DNA of 31,933 nucleotides from Tubiluchus corallicola (GCA_030141605.1 JAQGDQ010001629.1:1-31933), one strand, 5' to 3'. Positions 1 through 8,849 are shown, numbered from the stretch's first letter. The notes: generated by a model from the sequence alone, not told the origin. Numbers and translations are program-made.

Positions 1-319
1 ATATGAGAGATCCTGTAAGAGAAGGGAGATTTTGTATTGGCCTAAGGAGACGACCTTTCGTGCGATGCGGGATAGGAAAGAGATTGGATTCCCATATGAG
101 ATCCTGTAAGAGAAGGGAGACTTTGTATTGGCCTAAGGAGACGACCTTTCGTGCGGATGAAACGGGATGGGAAAGAGATTGGATTCCCATATGAGAGATC
201 CTGTAAGAGAAGGGAGATTTTGTATTGGCCTAAGGAGACGACCTTTCGTGCGAATGAAACGGGATAGGAAAGAGATTAGATTCCCATATGAGAGATCCTG
301 TAAGAGAAGGGAGATTTTG
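1..319. repeat. ~95-bp tandem repeat, 3.4 copies, cut by window edge
   Basis: Copies begin with ATATGAGAGATCCTGTAAG at 1, 94, 189 and 286, so the spacing is 93, 95 and 97 bp. The spacing differs because of small indels. Each unit holds GAAGGGAGATTTTGTATTGG and a GGGATAGGAAAGAGATT block. The last copy breaks off near 319 and unique sequence follows. The array probably continues to the left of the window. Short open frames inside it on both strands are by-products of the repeat. Confidence 0.93.
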
Positions 320-522
320 AAACGAACGAAGCACAAACTTTTCTGTCAGTAATACCAAAGTCAAATCTAAATGTAACCAGTGCGGCACACGCCCTGACAC
401 GAAGGCCTTGTTACACCACATGTAATCGTTCGCCAGGTTTTGTAATTATTGCTTCATTGGTTTTGTTTAAATTGTTCGGGCAGCTGATGATGATGATGAT
501 GACGATGAAAAATTTATACAGT

Positions 523-577
523 ATACACACGCACACACGCACACACGCACACACGCACACACGCACGCATGCGCGCA

Positions 578-622
<45 letters not shown>
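523..622. repeat. CA/ACGC dinucleotide microsatellite
   Basis: The tract is alternating purine-pyrimidine, first as ACACACGC units and then as pure (CA)n. A short (GAT)n run sits just upstream at about 483-507. A purely alternating tract of this length can adopt Z-DNA; that is general knowledge, not shown here. The His/Thr-rich and Cys/Val-rich open frames across it are repeat artefacts. Confidence 0.97.
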
Positions 623-625
<3 letters not shown>

Positions 626-746
626 TGCAAGGCCTTTATTTGCAGGCCAATATTTTTGCACTGTATACCACATAAATATAAACACGGTCAATTATAATCA
701 CGTTCTTAATACATGTACCACAAACTTGCTTATACATGTAAAATAT

Positions 747-826
747 TTTTGCAATTATTTATAATAATTATAATAATTATAGTTATTATAATTATTATTA
801 ATCATTATTAATAATAATAATAAAAA
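747..826. repeat. AAT/ATT-rich low-complexity tract
   Basis: This is an imperfect run of TAATAATTATAATT-type units ending in (AATAAT)n, almost free of G and C. It is flanked by AT-rich unique DNA. Confidence 0.85.
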
Positions 827-1380
827 TAACTAGCAAAGGCCCCGCAAAAAATTTTGCGATAAATACACGTATAATCAAAAATACGCGAACATCGTACATA
901 GTCCTCATTTATAACGCAAAGCCAGCAGCAGCTTTTACTAAATTAAAGTTATAAGATTATAGGCAGAGTATAATGGTGACGTCAGAACAATGGCTTTGCG
1001 TCAGCAGTTTTCTAAGCGAAAATCGCCGAAAATAGAACATGTAATTAACTCGTCGATACTCCTCTTGGTGGACATGTCCTAAAATATAGCCCACATCATT
1101 TTGTAGCCCTGTTCTTTCTCTTTCTAAAGAGCTATATATCTCGTTTCCAGAGTCCCACCAGGTGCGGCTAGAACGTTTTTTCCGCATGCTGTTTGGTCAA
1201 AATTTCGAAAAAAATCACTGGTAATATTTGTTATTTTTTTGTTATTTTAGTGTTTCATGGGAGTAGTAAAGTTCGTTATAATTGCTGTGGAATGTATAAA
1301 AGTTAAATAACTGTTATATTATATGAAAATATAATGGTAAATAAGCAAATTTAATATTAAATATATTTTGTTTTTAATAA
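827..1380. other. Unique AT-rich DNA, probable intron upstream of the lectin exon
   Basis: No gene is recognised. A slightly GC-richer block at about 960-1190 carries a perfect CRE palindrome TGACGTCA (977-984) and a 76-codon minus-strand frame with no recognisable domain. The last ~50 bases are T-rich and end in AATAAAG, as expected of an intron 3' end before the lectin-like exon. Confidence 0.5.
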
Positions 1381-1605
1381 AGCTGGTGAGCATTTTTGGA
1401 TTGGTTCAACCGACATACACGAGGAGGGTGACTGAAGGTGGTTTGCAAGAGGCCGACCTGCTCTTTTTACTTCTTGGGACGTAGCAGATGGCCACCGGAT
1501 AACTACGGCGATGGCGAAAGCTGCGCCATCTTGCGGGCAAATGGGAACACGTGGAATGACTTCTCGTGTGATACAGCAAAATTTCCGTATATTTGTGAAT
1601 CCTAG
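1381..1605 (+). pseudogene. C-type lectin-like domain, C-terminal exon, disrupted
   Basis: Frame 1 from 1394 reads FWIGSTDIHEEGD, the classic start of the second half of a C-type lectin domain. It is followed by a TGA (1433-1435) where the family normally has Trp, then RWFARGRPALFTSWDVADG. Near 1490-1495 the match moves to another frame, consistent with a one-base loss. That frame reads PPDNYGDGESCAILRANG, TWND, FSCDTAKFPYICES and then TAG at 1603. PDNYGDGE corresponds to the Ca2+/sugar-binding loop, WND to the second Ca2+ ligand motif, and the cysteines to the conserved disulphides. In the family such domains bind carbohydrate extracellularly, often in immunity or as secreted lectins. The T-rich stretch and AG at 1381-1382 look like a splice acceptor. 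Two independent lesions, one nonsense and one frameshift, suggest a pseudogene; assembly error at both sites is the alternative. Upstream exons are not visible. Confidence 0.82.
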
Positions 1606-1759
1606 GCGACACGCTAGATTACTTATGACGGAAATCCGAATTTTTGTGCTTTTTTAAGTCGTTCACCTCCGTTCTTGAAAAAGTAAAAAAATCTAATCGA
1701 TATAGGCTAATATTAAACATGTTTGTATACTGTTGTTAGTGATTTGTATACTGATTATT

Positions 1760-1765
1760 AATAAA
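1760..1765 (+). promoter_or_regulatory. Polyadenylation signal AATAAA after the lectin exon
   Basis: A canonical AATAAA lies about 155 bp after the TAG of the lectin-like exon, on the same strand, in AT-rich DNA that would be its 3' UTR. The position suits a terminal exon. AATAAA is common in AT-rich sequence, so the link is inferred. Confidence 0.4.
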
Positions 1766-1883
1766 CGAGACTTAGTGTGGATTTGACTGGTATTTGAGGA
1801 CAATTTATACGCATTACTACATGTTCCTATGTAGCAAGTTTGCAATTCTTGTATACCACGAGCATCTGCTTATACACAATTAC

Positions 1884-2048
1884 GGCGTTGAAAATACCGG
1901 TTGTTCAAAACAGGTTGATGACAAGGATTCTCGTCTGATCACCGAAGTTAAGCAACGATGAGGCGGGTTAGTACTTGGATGGGTGACCGACAAGGAATAG
2001 CAGGTTCAAATCCCGTTGAAGACACCGGTTCTCGTCTGATCACCGAAG
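1884..2048 (+). mobile_element. 5S-rRNA-derived repeat, one long and one truncated copy
   Basis: From about 1928 the sequence TTCTCGTCTGATCACCGAAG, then TTAAGCAACG and GGTTAGTACTTGGATGGG, follows metazoan 5S rRNA through box A, the intermediate element and box C. It reads TGACC where the usual sequence is AGACC. It loses the 5S match after about 2005. A second start (GTTGAAGACACCGGTTCTCG, 2017 on) repeats the same head and breaks at GAAGT, directly into an AAGT microsatellite. A similar GTTGAAAATACCGG at 1887 hints at a third degenerate head. The same sequence drift is seen in the copy at 5792, so both probably belong to one 5S-headed SINE family rather than to functional 5S genes. Confidence 0.75.
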
Positions 2049-2084
<36 letters not shown>

Positions 2085-2110
2085 GGTAAGTAGGTAAGTA
2101 AGTAAGTAAG
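2049..2110. repeat. AAGT tetranucleotide microsatellite
   Basis: About fifteen copies of TAAG run without a gap from the truncated 5S-like head (GAAGT followed by GTAAG), with two TAGG variants. The GAAGT end could have seeded the slippage, or this may be the microsatellite tail of the retroposon. Confidence 0.95.
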
Positions 2111-2310
2111 GCATTGTCTTAGATTGTCCCCACATTACATGGATCGTCTTAGCAAACATTTATTACATGGATGGTCTTGGCATTGTCTTAGATTGTCCCC
2201 ACATTACATGCATTCACTTATCATTGTCTTACATTGCCCCCACATTACATGAATTGTCCTAGCATACATGAATTGTCTTAGCATACATTTATTACATGCA
2301 TGACTCTAGT
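2110..2310. repeat. Degenerate ~70-bp repeat with short internal motifs
   Basis: The phrase GGCATTGTCTTAGATTGTCC occurs at about 2111 and 2178, and weaker forms follow. CATACATGAATTGTC and CATTTATTACATG motifs recur at irregular spacing. The region is an old or imperfect tandem repeat between the AAGT tract and the 38-bp array. Confidence 0.6.
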
Positions 2311-2508
2311 GTGTCACGTGGTAAAACTTACCCCTGCAGGTTTATATCTGCTTCAGAAAATACGTGTCGAGGACTTCAACAAGTCCTAAAGAAAAAAACG
2401 TGACGTCACGTTTTGGTAAACACTGAAATTGCGTCAACACTGCTTGAAAAGTAATTGCGTGTTGTTTGCAAAAGCTCAATATGCCGCCAGCAAATGAAAT
2501 TTTGTTTG

Positions 2509-4372
2509 ACATGCAAGCTTTGTGTGCTATGAACGTTCCCTTTCTGACATGCAAGGTTTGTGTGCTATGAACGTTCCCTTTCTGACATGCAAGGTTTGTG
2601 TGCCATGAACGTTCCCTTTCTTACATGCAAGGTTTGTGTGCTATGAACGTTCCCTATCTTACATGCAAGCTTTGGGTGCCATGAACGTTCCCTTTCTTAC
2701 ATGCAAGGTTTGTGTGCTATGGACGTTCCCTTTCTTACATGCAAGGTTTGTGTGCCATGAACGTTCCCTTTCTTACATGCAACGTTTGTGTGCTAAGAAC
2801 GTTCCCTTTCTTACATGCAACGTTTGTGTGCTAAGAACGTTCCCTTTCTTACATGCAAGGTTTGTGTGCTATGGACGTTCCCTTTCTTACATGCAAGGTT
2901 TGTGTGCCATGAACGTTCCCTTTCTTACATGCAAGGTTTGTGTGCTATGGACGTTCCCTTTCTTACATGCAAGGTTTGTGTGCCATGAACGTTCCCTTTC
3001 TTACATGCAAGGTTTGTGTGCTATGGACGTTCCCTTTCTTACATGCAAGGTTTGTGTGCTATGAACGTTCCCTTTTTTACATGCAAGGTTTGTGTGCCAT
3101 GAACGTTCCCTTTCTTACATGCAAGGTTTGTGTGCCATGAACGTTCCCTATCTTACATGCAAGCTTTGGGTGCCATGAACGTTCCCTTTCTTACATGCAA
3201 GCTTTGGGTGCTATGAACGTTCCCTTTCTTACATGCAAGGCTTGTGTGCTATGAACGTTTCCTTTCTTACATGCAAGGTTTGTGTGCCATGAACGTTCCC
3301 TTTCTTACATGCAAGGCTTGTGTGCCATGAACGTTCCCTTTCTTACATGCAAGGTTTGTGTGCCATGAACGTTCCCTTTCTTACATGCAAGGTTTGTGTG
3401 CCATGAACGTTCCCTATCTTACATGCAAGCTTTGGGTGCCATGAACGTTCCCTTTCTTACATGCAAGCTTTGGGTGCTATGAACGTTCCCTTTCTTACAT
3501 GCAAGGCTTGTGTGCTATGAACGTTCCATTTCTTACATGCAAGGTTTGTGTGCCATGAACGTTCCCTATCTTACATGCAAGCTTTGGGTGCCATGAACGT
3601 TCCCTTTCTTACATGCAAGCTTTGGGTGCTATGAACGTTCCCTTTCTTACATGCAAGGCTTGTGTGCTATGAACGTTTCCTTTCTTACATGCAAGGTTTG
3701 TGTGCCATGAACGTTCCCTTTCTTACATGCAAGGCTTGTGTGCTATGAACGTTCCCTTTCTTACACGCAAGGTTTGTGTGCCATGAACGTTCCCTTTCTT
3801 ACATGCAAGGTTTGTGTGCTAAGAACGTTCCCTTTCTTACACGCAAAGCTTGTGTGCTATGAACGTTCCCTTTCTTACATGCAAGGTTTGTGTGCTAAGA
3901 ACGTTCCCTTTCTTACATGCAAGGTTTGTGTGCTATGAACGTTCCCTTTCTTACATGCAAGGTTTGTGTGCTATGAACGTTCCCTTTCTTACATGCAAGG
4001 TTTGTGTGCTATGAACGTTCCCTTTCTTACATGCAAGGTTTGTGTGCTATGAACGTTCCCTTTCTTACATGCAAGGTTTGTGTGCTATGAACGTTCCCTT
4101 TCTTACATGCAAGGTTTGTGTGCTATGAACGTTCTCTTTCTTACATGCAAGCTTTGGGTGCTATGAACGTTCCCTATCTTACATGCAAGGCTTGTGTGCT
4201 ATGAACGTTCCCTTTCTTACATGCAAGGTTTGTGTGCTATGAACGTTCCCTTTCTTACATGCAAGGCTTGTGTGCTATGAACGTTCCCTTTCTTACATGC
4301 AAGGTTTGTGTGCTATGAACGTTCCCTATCTTACATCTAAGGTTTGTGTGCCATGAACGTTCCCTTTCTTAC
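2509..4372. repeat. 38-bp minisatellite, ~49 copies
   Basis: The unit is ACATGCAAGGTTTGTGTGCT followed by ATGAACGTTCCCTTTCTT. The span of 1864 bp divided by 38 gives 49 copies. Variants include GGTTTG/GCTTTGGG/GGCTTG, CTATG/CCATG/CTAAG, GGACGTTC, and CCCTATCTT. The CCCTATC + GCTTTGGG variant block recurs at about 3147, 3412 and 3564, that is at 7 and 4 monomers, which shows amplification of multi-monomer blocks. Because 38 is not a multiple of three, any frame repeats only every 114 bp; the 142-codon plus-strand frame (2636-3064) is such an artefact. Confidence 0.98.
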
Positions 4373-4890
4373 CAAGTACCTATTCGCATTAGTGGTTCGT
4401 TCACTACATTTTTTTACTTTGTTTCCAAAACAACAACATGTCTGTATACGTTTTTTTGTAGAATAACCCTTTTTTATAATTTCGTTGCGCGCACGCGCAG
4501 TTACTGTAGATCAAAGGTTAAGTGTACCACAGCAGCTCGTTTTAACTACAACCGTCACGTGACGTGTGGGTAAAGCAATGCCGTCTGCTTGCATCAGTTC
4601 AGTAACTTCAGTTGTTTTACGTGGAATTTACTTAATTATCTGGGCGTGAAGTGATTTACTAGCAGGATCTTGCTTGGGAACAAGAAAAAATGAACTAATT
4701 AAGGTTCTAGCTAGCTGTTAAAACTGTGTGCACGTTTTATAACTGCCACTGTGTTTATTATTTGTGCGTTGCGATAATTGTGTTAATTACGTTAATTACT
4801 GCTCGTAATGGTCTGTATCATTTATTTGTGAGGTTAATAAACCTTAATGTTTTGTGCAGAAATTAATTTTGACCGTTTTATTATAATTAA
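4373..4890. other. Unique sequence, no gene recognised
   Basis: The array ends at 4372 and unique DNA follows. It includes a small GC-richer patch with CGCGCACGCGCAG (about 4487-4499) and GTCACGTGACGTG (about 4554-4566), a palindromic E-box overlapping a half CRE. An AATAAA lies at 4836-4841. No open frame has a recognisable domain. Confidence 0.6.
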
Positions 4891-5376
4891 TTTTAAGTAA
4901 TTATTTTGATAATTCACATTCAGGTTTTAGGTGTAAACCACAAGGTTGTTCTGGGTAAATTACTATTCTTAAATTCCTTAAGTTGCTGTAGTTCATCTCA
5001 AACTGATGGCCACGGCTTGTTCTCATTCCATAATGAAGCCATGCTCTGTTTTCATACTGAAGCCATGTTCTGTTTCCATAATGAAGCCATGCTCTGTTTC
5101 CATAATGAAGCCATATTCTGTTTTCATAATGAAGCCATGCTCTGTTTTCATAATGAAGCCATGTTCTGTTTTCATAATGAAGCCATGCTCTGTTTTCATA
5201 ATGAAGCCATGTTCTACTTTTAAGTAATTATTTTAATAATTCACATTTAGGTTTTAGGTATAAACCACAAGGATGTTCTGGGCAAATTACTATTCCTAAT
5301 CATTAAGTTGCTGTATTTCAGCACAAACTGATGGCCACGGCTTGTTCTCATTCCATAATGAAGCCATGTTCTACTC
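4891..5376. repeat. Tandem segmental duplication, two diverged units
   Basis: Unit 1 (4891-5217) and unit 2 (5218-5376) both begin TTTTAAGTAATTATTTT. They share GGTTTTAGG, AAACCACAAGG, ATGTTCTGGG/TTGTTCTGGG, and CTGATGGCCACGGCTTGTTC, and both end in CCATAATGAAGCCATG. The ~168-bp length difference corresponds to about seven extra 24-bp monomers at the end of unit 1. Confidence 0.92.
5028..5217. repeat. 24-bp tandem repeat, 8 copies
   Basis: The monomer is CCATAATGAAGCCATG plus CTCTGTTT, with TTCTG and TTTTC variants. It is a multiple of three, so plus-strand frames stay open (for example FHNEAMLC repeated). Unit 2 of the surrounding duplication holds a single copy (5353-5376), so the array is an expansion inside one duplicate and is unlikely to be coding. 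Confidence 0.95.
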
Positions 5377-5791
5377 TCATTTGCATCTTAATTGTCACGG
5401 CGCATCTTTTTATTATGCTTCTCTTTGCTGCCTCAGCATTGAATGAGAATCGATGAGGATAGCTGACGTGCTTCTGCCGAAATCGATCACGGATCAAAAG
5501 GTTTTGTGCCGCGCAGAAGTTAATTGAGTCTCTTCTCTGGCGAGGCGTACCTTCTGGTCAACTTTTATTACGCCTTTTGCTTGTAAACTCAGCGTCAATT
5601 TCCAAGTATTTTTCACAAGCGTAAAGAGACGGACGAAATTTGGGTTACATCGGAATACAAGAACGCGCATGCGCATTCTTCGGTCGTTACAGAGACAAAT
5701 GTTACATGTTTAATAGAAAATGCTCTCAGGACCAGGGTTACCTCGTTTTGTCACTTTTTGTGATCCTGATTATCTTGCATTTATCCTTGAG
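5377..5791. other. Unique sequence, no gene recognised
   Basis: Mixed-composition DNA between the duplication and the 5S-headed element. It contains GCGCATGCGCATTC (about 5665-5678), similar to an NRF1-type GCGCATGCGC palindrome. No coding exon is recognised. Confidence 0.55.
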
Positions 5792-5911
5792 GACTACGGC
5801 CAAATCACGTTGAAAACACTGGTTCTCGTCTGATGACCGAAGTAAAGCAACGTAGAGCCTGGTTAGTGCTTGGATGGGTGACCGCCTAGGAATACCAGGT
5901 ACTGTAGGCTT
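5792..5911 (+). pseudogene. 5S rRNA-like sequence, full length (120 nt)
   Basis: It begins GACTACGGCCA and ends GTACTGTAGGCTT, so both strands of the terminal helix and the full ~120-nt length of metazoan 5S rRNA are present. Inside lie TCTCGTCTGATGACCGAAGT, the box A region AAAGCAACG, GCCTGGTTAGTGCTTGGATG, and box C-like GGGTGACCGCCTAGGAATAC. Differences from normal 5S (GACCGAAGT, GGGTGACC, the loop around GTTGAAAACACTGG) are shared with the copy near 1928, and non-5S sequence continues without a T-run terminator. It is therefore most likely the Pol III promoter head of a SINE rather than a working 5S gene. Confidence 0.82.
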
Positions 5912-6345
5912 GCGAGATGCCCACACTGTATCTCGACACTAAGCGGAGGAGCTGTACAAGCAGCCAACGGCTAGAGGGCGGAGGAGGTCAAGTGACCCAA
6001 CAGCCATGTGTACAGGAGTAAACCTTCCAAATCAGGAGTGGAGCCCCGAAGGCGGACCAGTGCAGCATGCTCACTGACTCCAGCAGCTCCTGCAGCCAAC
6101 CTGGTGCCAAACGTATCGCTCCGCTTTCCTTTGGACTACACCAGCGAGAAAGAGAGGGGGTTCCTGTTGTCTGGGCAACTCAGGATCTCCATACACCTTG
6201 CCCAGGCGTGCGCCTTGGAGACGTTCAAGGATCGGACTGCTCAGCCACAGTCGACGCTGCAGCTCCATCAATGTTATCAATAACTGACTCTCTTGGCGCA
6301 CATTCCATTGTCTTCCGAGACAGAAGGATGCCAGCAACAATCCTG
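5792..6345 (+). mobile_element. Putative 5S-headed SINE-like element with GC-richer body
   Basis: After the 5S-like head, a block of unusually high GC content for this window continues to about 6345: GCGAGATGCCCACACTG, CGGCTAGAGGGCGGAGG, CCCCGAAGGCGGACCAG, and CTTCCGAGACAGAAGGATGC. The composition then drops sharply to AT-rich DNA. 5S-headed SINEs with a long body are a known class (SINE3 type). The 3' boundary is inferred only from composition, and I see no clear tail or target duplication. Overlapping frames of 89-102 codons exist on both strands but have no recognisable domain. Confidence 0.5.
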
Positions 6346-6747
6346 GAGGCTAAAGATTATCGTATTTTCGCCTAAAATAGAAAATTATTGCATGTTTGCA
6401 GCAAATTAGTATTACATTTTGCACTTAACAAGTAAATATAACACCAATATTAACAAGACTGAATTAACAACAATTAATCACAGTAAAACGTCACAGATTG
6501 TTGTTTTTCACAGAATCATGCCTTTTCATGACGTCATCACGAGGATTCTTTTTTTAAATCTTTACTTTATTTAGGAAACTGTGACCACTAACTGCGACCA
6601 GCATGCTTCGGACTGCAGTGAAATCAAAGTCCACTTACTTTCCACTGGTTAGCAGTGATGTTTTAAATGTTTTCAGTGCTTAATTTTTTCAATTTTTTTT
6701 TTGTTTCGCTTGTAAATTGCCATAATATAACTGTCGATTACCATATA
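6346..6747. other. Unique AT-rich DNA
   Basis: No gene is recognised. A perfect CRE palindrome TGACGTCA lies at 6529-6536. The 3' end is T-rich and runs into the 69-bp array. Confidence 0.6.
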
Positions 6748-7713
6748 GTTTCTTCTTGTACAGTTTGATAACTCAAATTATCCCAGATATTATCATATAA
6801 ACGGCAACCCTGCTCAGTCTCTTCTTGTACAGTTTGATAACTCAAATTATCGTAGATATTATCATATAAACGGCAACCCTGCTCAGTCTCTTCTTGTACA
6901 GTTTGATAACTCAAATTATCCCAGATATTATCATATAAACGGCAACCCTGCTCAGTGTCTTCTTGTACAGTTTGATAACTCAAATTATCCCAGATATTAT
7001 CTTATAAACGGCAACCCTGCTCAGTCTCTTCTTGTACAGTTTGATAACTCAAATTATCCCAGATATTATCTTATAAACGGCAACCCTGCTCAGTCTCTTC
7101 TTGTACAGTTTGATAACTCAAATTATCCCAGATATTATCATATAAACGGCAACCCTGCTCAGTCTCTTCTTGTACAGTTTGATAACTCAAATTATCGTAG
7201 ATATTATCATATAAACGGCAACCCTGCTCAGTCTCTTCTTGTACAGTTTGATAACTCAAATTATCCCAGATATTATCATATAAACGGCAACCCTGCTCAG
7301 TCTCTTCTTGTACAGTATGATAACTCAAATTATCGCAGATATTATCATATAAACGGCAACCCTGCTCAGTGTCTTCTTGTACAGTTTGATAACTCAAATT
7401 ATCGCAGATATTATCATATAAACGGCAACCCTGCTCAGTTTCTTCTTGTACAGTTTGATAACTCAAATTATCCCAGATATTATCATATAAACGGCAACCC
7501 TGCTCAGTTTCGTCTTGTACAGTTTGATAACTCAAATTATCGCAGATATTATCATATAAACGGCAACCCTGCTCAGTCTCTTCTTGTACAGTTTGATAAC
7601 TCAAATTATCGCAGATATTATCATATAAACGCCAACCCTGCTCAGTCTCTTCTTGTACAGTATGATAACTCAAATTATTGTACATATTATCATATAAACG
7701 GCAACCCTGCTCA
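6748..7713. repeat. 69-bp minisatellite, 14 copies
   Basis: The unit contains TCTTCTTGTACAGTTTGATA, ACTCAAATTATCCCAGATAT and TATCATATAAACGGCAACC, then CTGCTCAG. The span of 966 bp is 14 units. As 69 is 3 x 23, one minus-strand frame stays open for 204 codons (7685 to 7071) with a 23-residue repeat such as YQTVQEETEQGCRLYDNIWD. In two copies TAT becomes TAA (7071-7073 and 7002-7004), which closes the frame. Changes between copies include W/Y/C and E/D replacements, so I see no sign of protein-level constraint. Each unit has a TGATAA and a TTATCA, both GATA-like sites. Confidence 0.96.
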
Positions 7714-7854
7714 TGACTTCTTTTTCATATGTTTTTTTTTTGCTATCAATTCTTATGTCGAATGGTCACTTAGCCTTGTTTAGGGCCATTTGATGTGAAA
7801 ACATTTGCTTCGTCTGAGAATATTTTAATCGGAGCGATCATTAACATTAGAAAC

Positions 7855-8571
7855 TACACGAAACAATGAAATGACAACTCGCAAACAATGAAATGACAGA
7901 ACGTAAACAATGAAATGACAACACGTAAGCAATGAAGTGATAACTCGCAAACAATGAAATGACAGCACGCAAACAATGAAATGACAACACGTAAACAATA
8001 AAATGACAACACGCAAACAATGAAATGACAACACGTAAACAATGAAATGACAACACGCAAACAATGAAATGACAACACGCAAACAATGAAATGACAACAC
8101 GCAAACAATGAAATGACAACACGTAAACAATGAAATGACAACACACAAACAATGAAATGACAACACGCAAACAATGAAATGACAACACGCAAACAATGAA
8201 ATGACAACACGCAAACAATGAAATGACAACACGCAAACAATGAAATGACAACACGCAAACAATGAAGTGACAACACGTAAACAATGAAATGACAACACGT
8301 AAACAATGAAATGACAACACACAAACAATGAAATGACAACACGCAAACAATGAAATGACAACACGTAAACAATGAAATGACAACACGTAAACAATGAAAT
8401 GACAACACGTAAACAATGAAATGACAACACGTAAACAATGAAATGACAACACGAAACAATGAAATGACAACACGTAAACAATGAAATGACAACACGTAAA
8501 CAATGAAATGACAACACGTAAACAATGAAATGACAACACGTAAACAATGAAATGACAACACGTAGACAATG
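7855..8571. repeat. 22-bp minisatellite, ~32 copies
   Basis: The unit is AAACAATGAAATGACAACAC followed by GT or GC. A two-base-shorter copy lies near 8452. The minus strand of the unit has no stop in any phase and 22 is not a multiple of three, so all three minus-strand frames are open for 235-245 codons with the same hydrophobic repeat (CCHFIVYVLSFHCLRVV). Three simultaneous open frames show that these ORFs are compositional, not genes. Confidence 0.97.
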
Positions 8572-8849
8572 ATTTCACTTTCAAAACATTTTACGGTGTA
8601 TTATACGAATGTGGTTTTAGCCAGATGGATTTAAACTGCAAATCCACTTGTAAGTTGTAACAATAACAAAATGTTTACTGATTTTCGTTCAAACAAAAGA
8701 ATATTTTAGTCTAATTAAATTTAACTAATTCATGGTTACTATGGTAACCAATTAAAAGAGTATCAAATTCAAATGTCATTACAAAGCCTGTTCTTGAGGG
8801 AGCATTAAGAGCAGCGAATTTGGTTTTTAACTAGTCAGCAGCCGACTGA
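8572..8849. other. Short unique spacer between arrays
   Basis: About 280 bp of AT-rich DNA with no recognised feature. It contains GGTTACTATGGTAACC (8733-8748), a perfect palindrome that matches the X-box type RFX site GTTRCCATGGYAAC except for a two-base difference at its centre. Confidence 0.5.

Noticed and set aside
957-1187. 76-codon minus-strand ORF starting MRKKRSSRTWWDSG
   Set aside because: It has a true ATG and slightly higher GC, but no recognisable domain, no splice context and no neighbours; could be a TE fragment, not supportable as a gene.
2509-4372. CRISPR array (regular repeats)
   Set aside because: Units are contiguous with no unique spacers, and the surrounding sequence is eukaryotic. 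The same applies to the other arrays.
5006-5227. Coding gene with an 8-residue repeat (FHNEAMLC)
   Set aside because: The frame exists only because 24 is a multiple of three; the sister duplicate has one copy and no matching frame context.
5792-5911. Functional 5S rRNA gene
   Set aside because: Shared non-5S substitutions with the other copies and continuation into a body without a T-run terminator favour a SINE head.
7825-8584. Three minus-strand ORFs of 235-245 codons
   Set aside because: All three frames are open because the 22-bp unit lacks stop codons on that strand. The peptides are the same 22-residue repeat in shifted phase, with no start context or domain.
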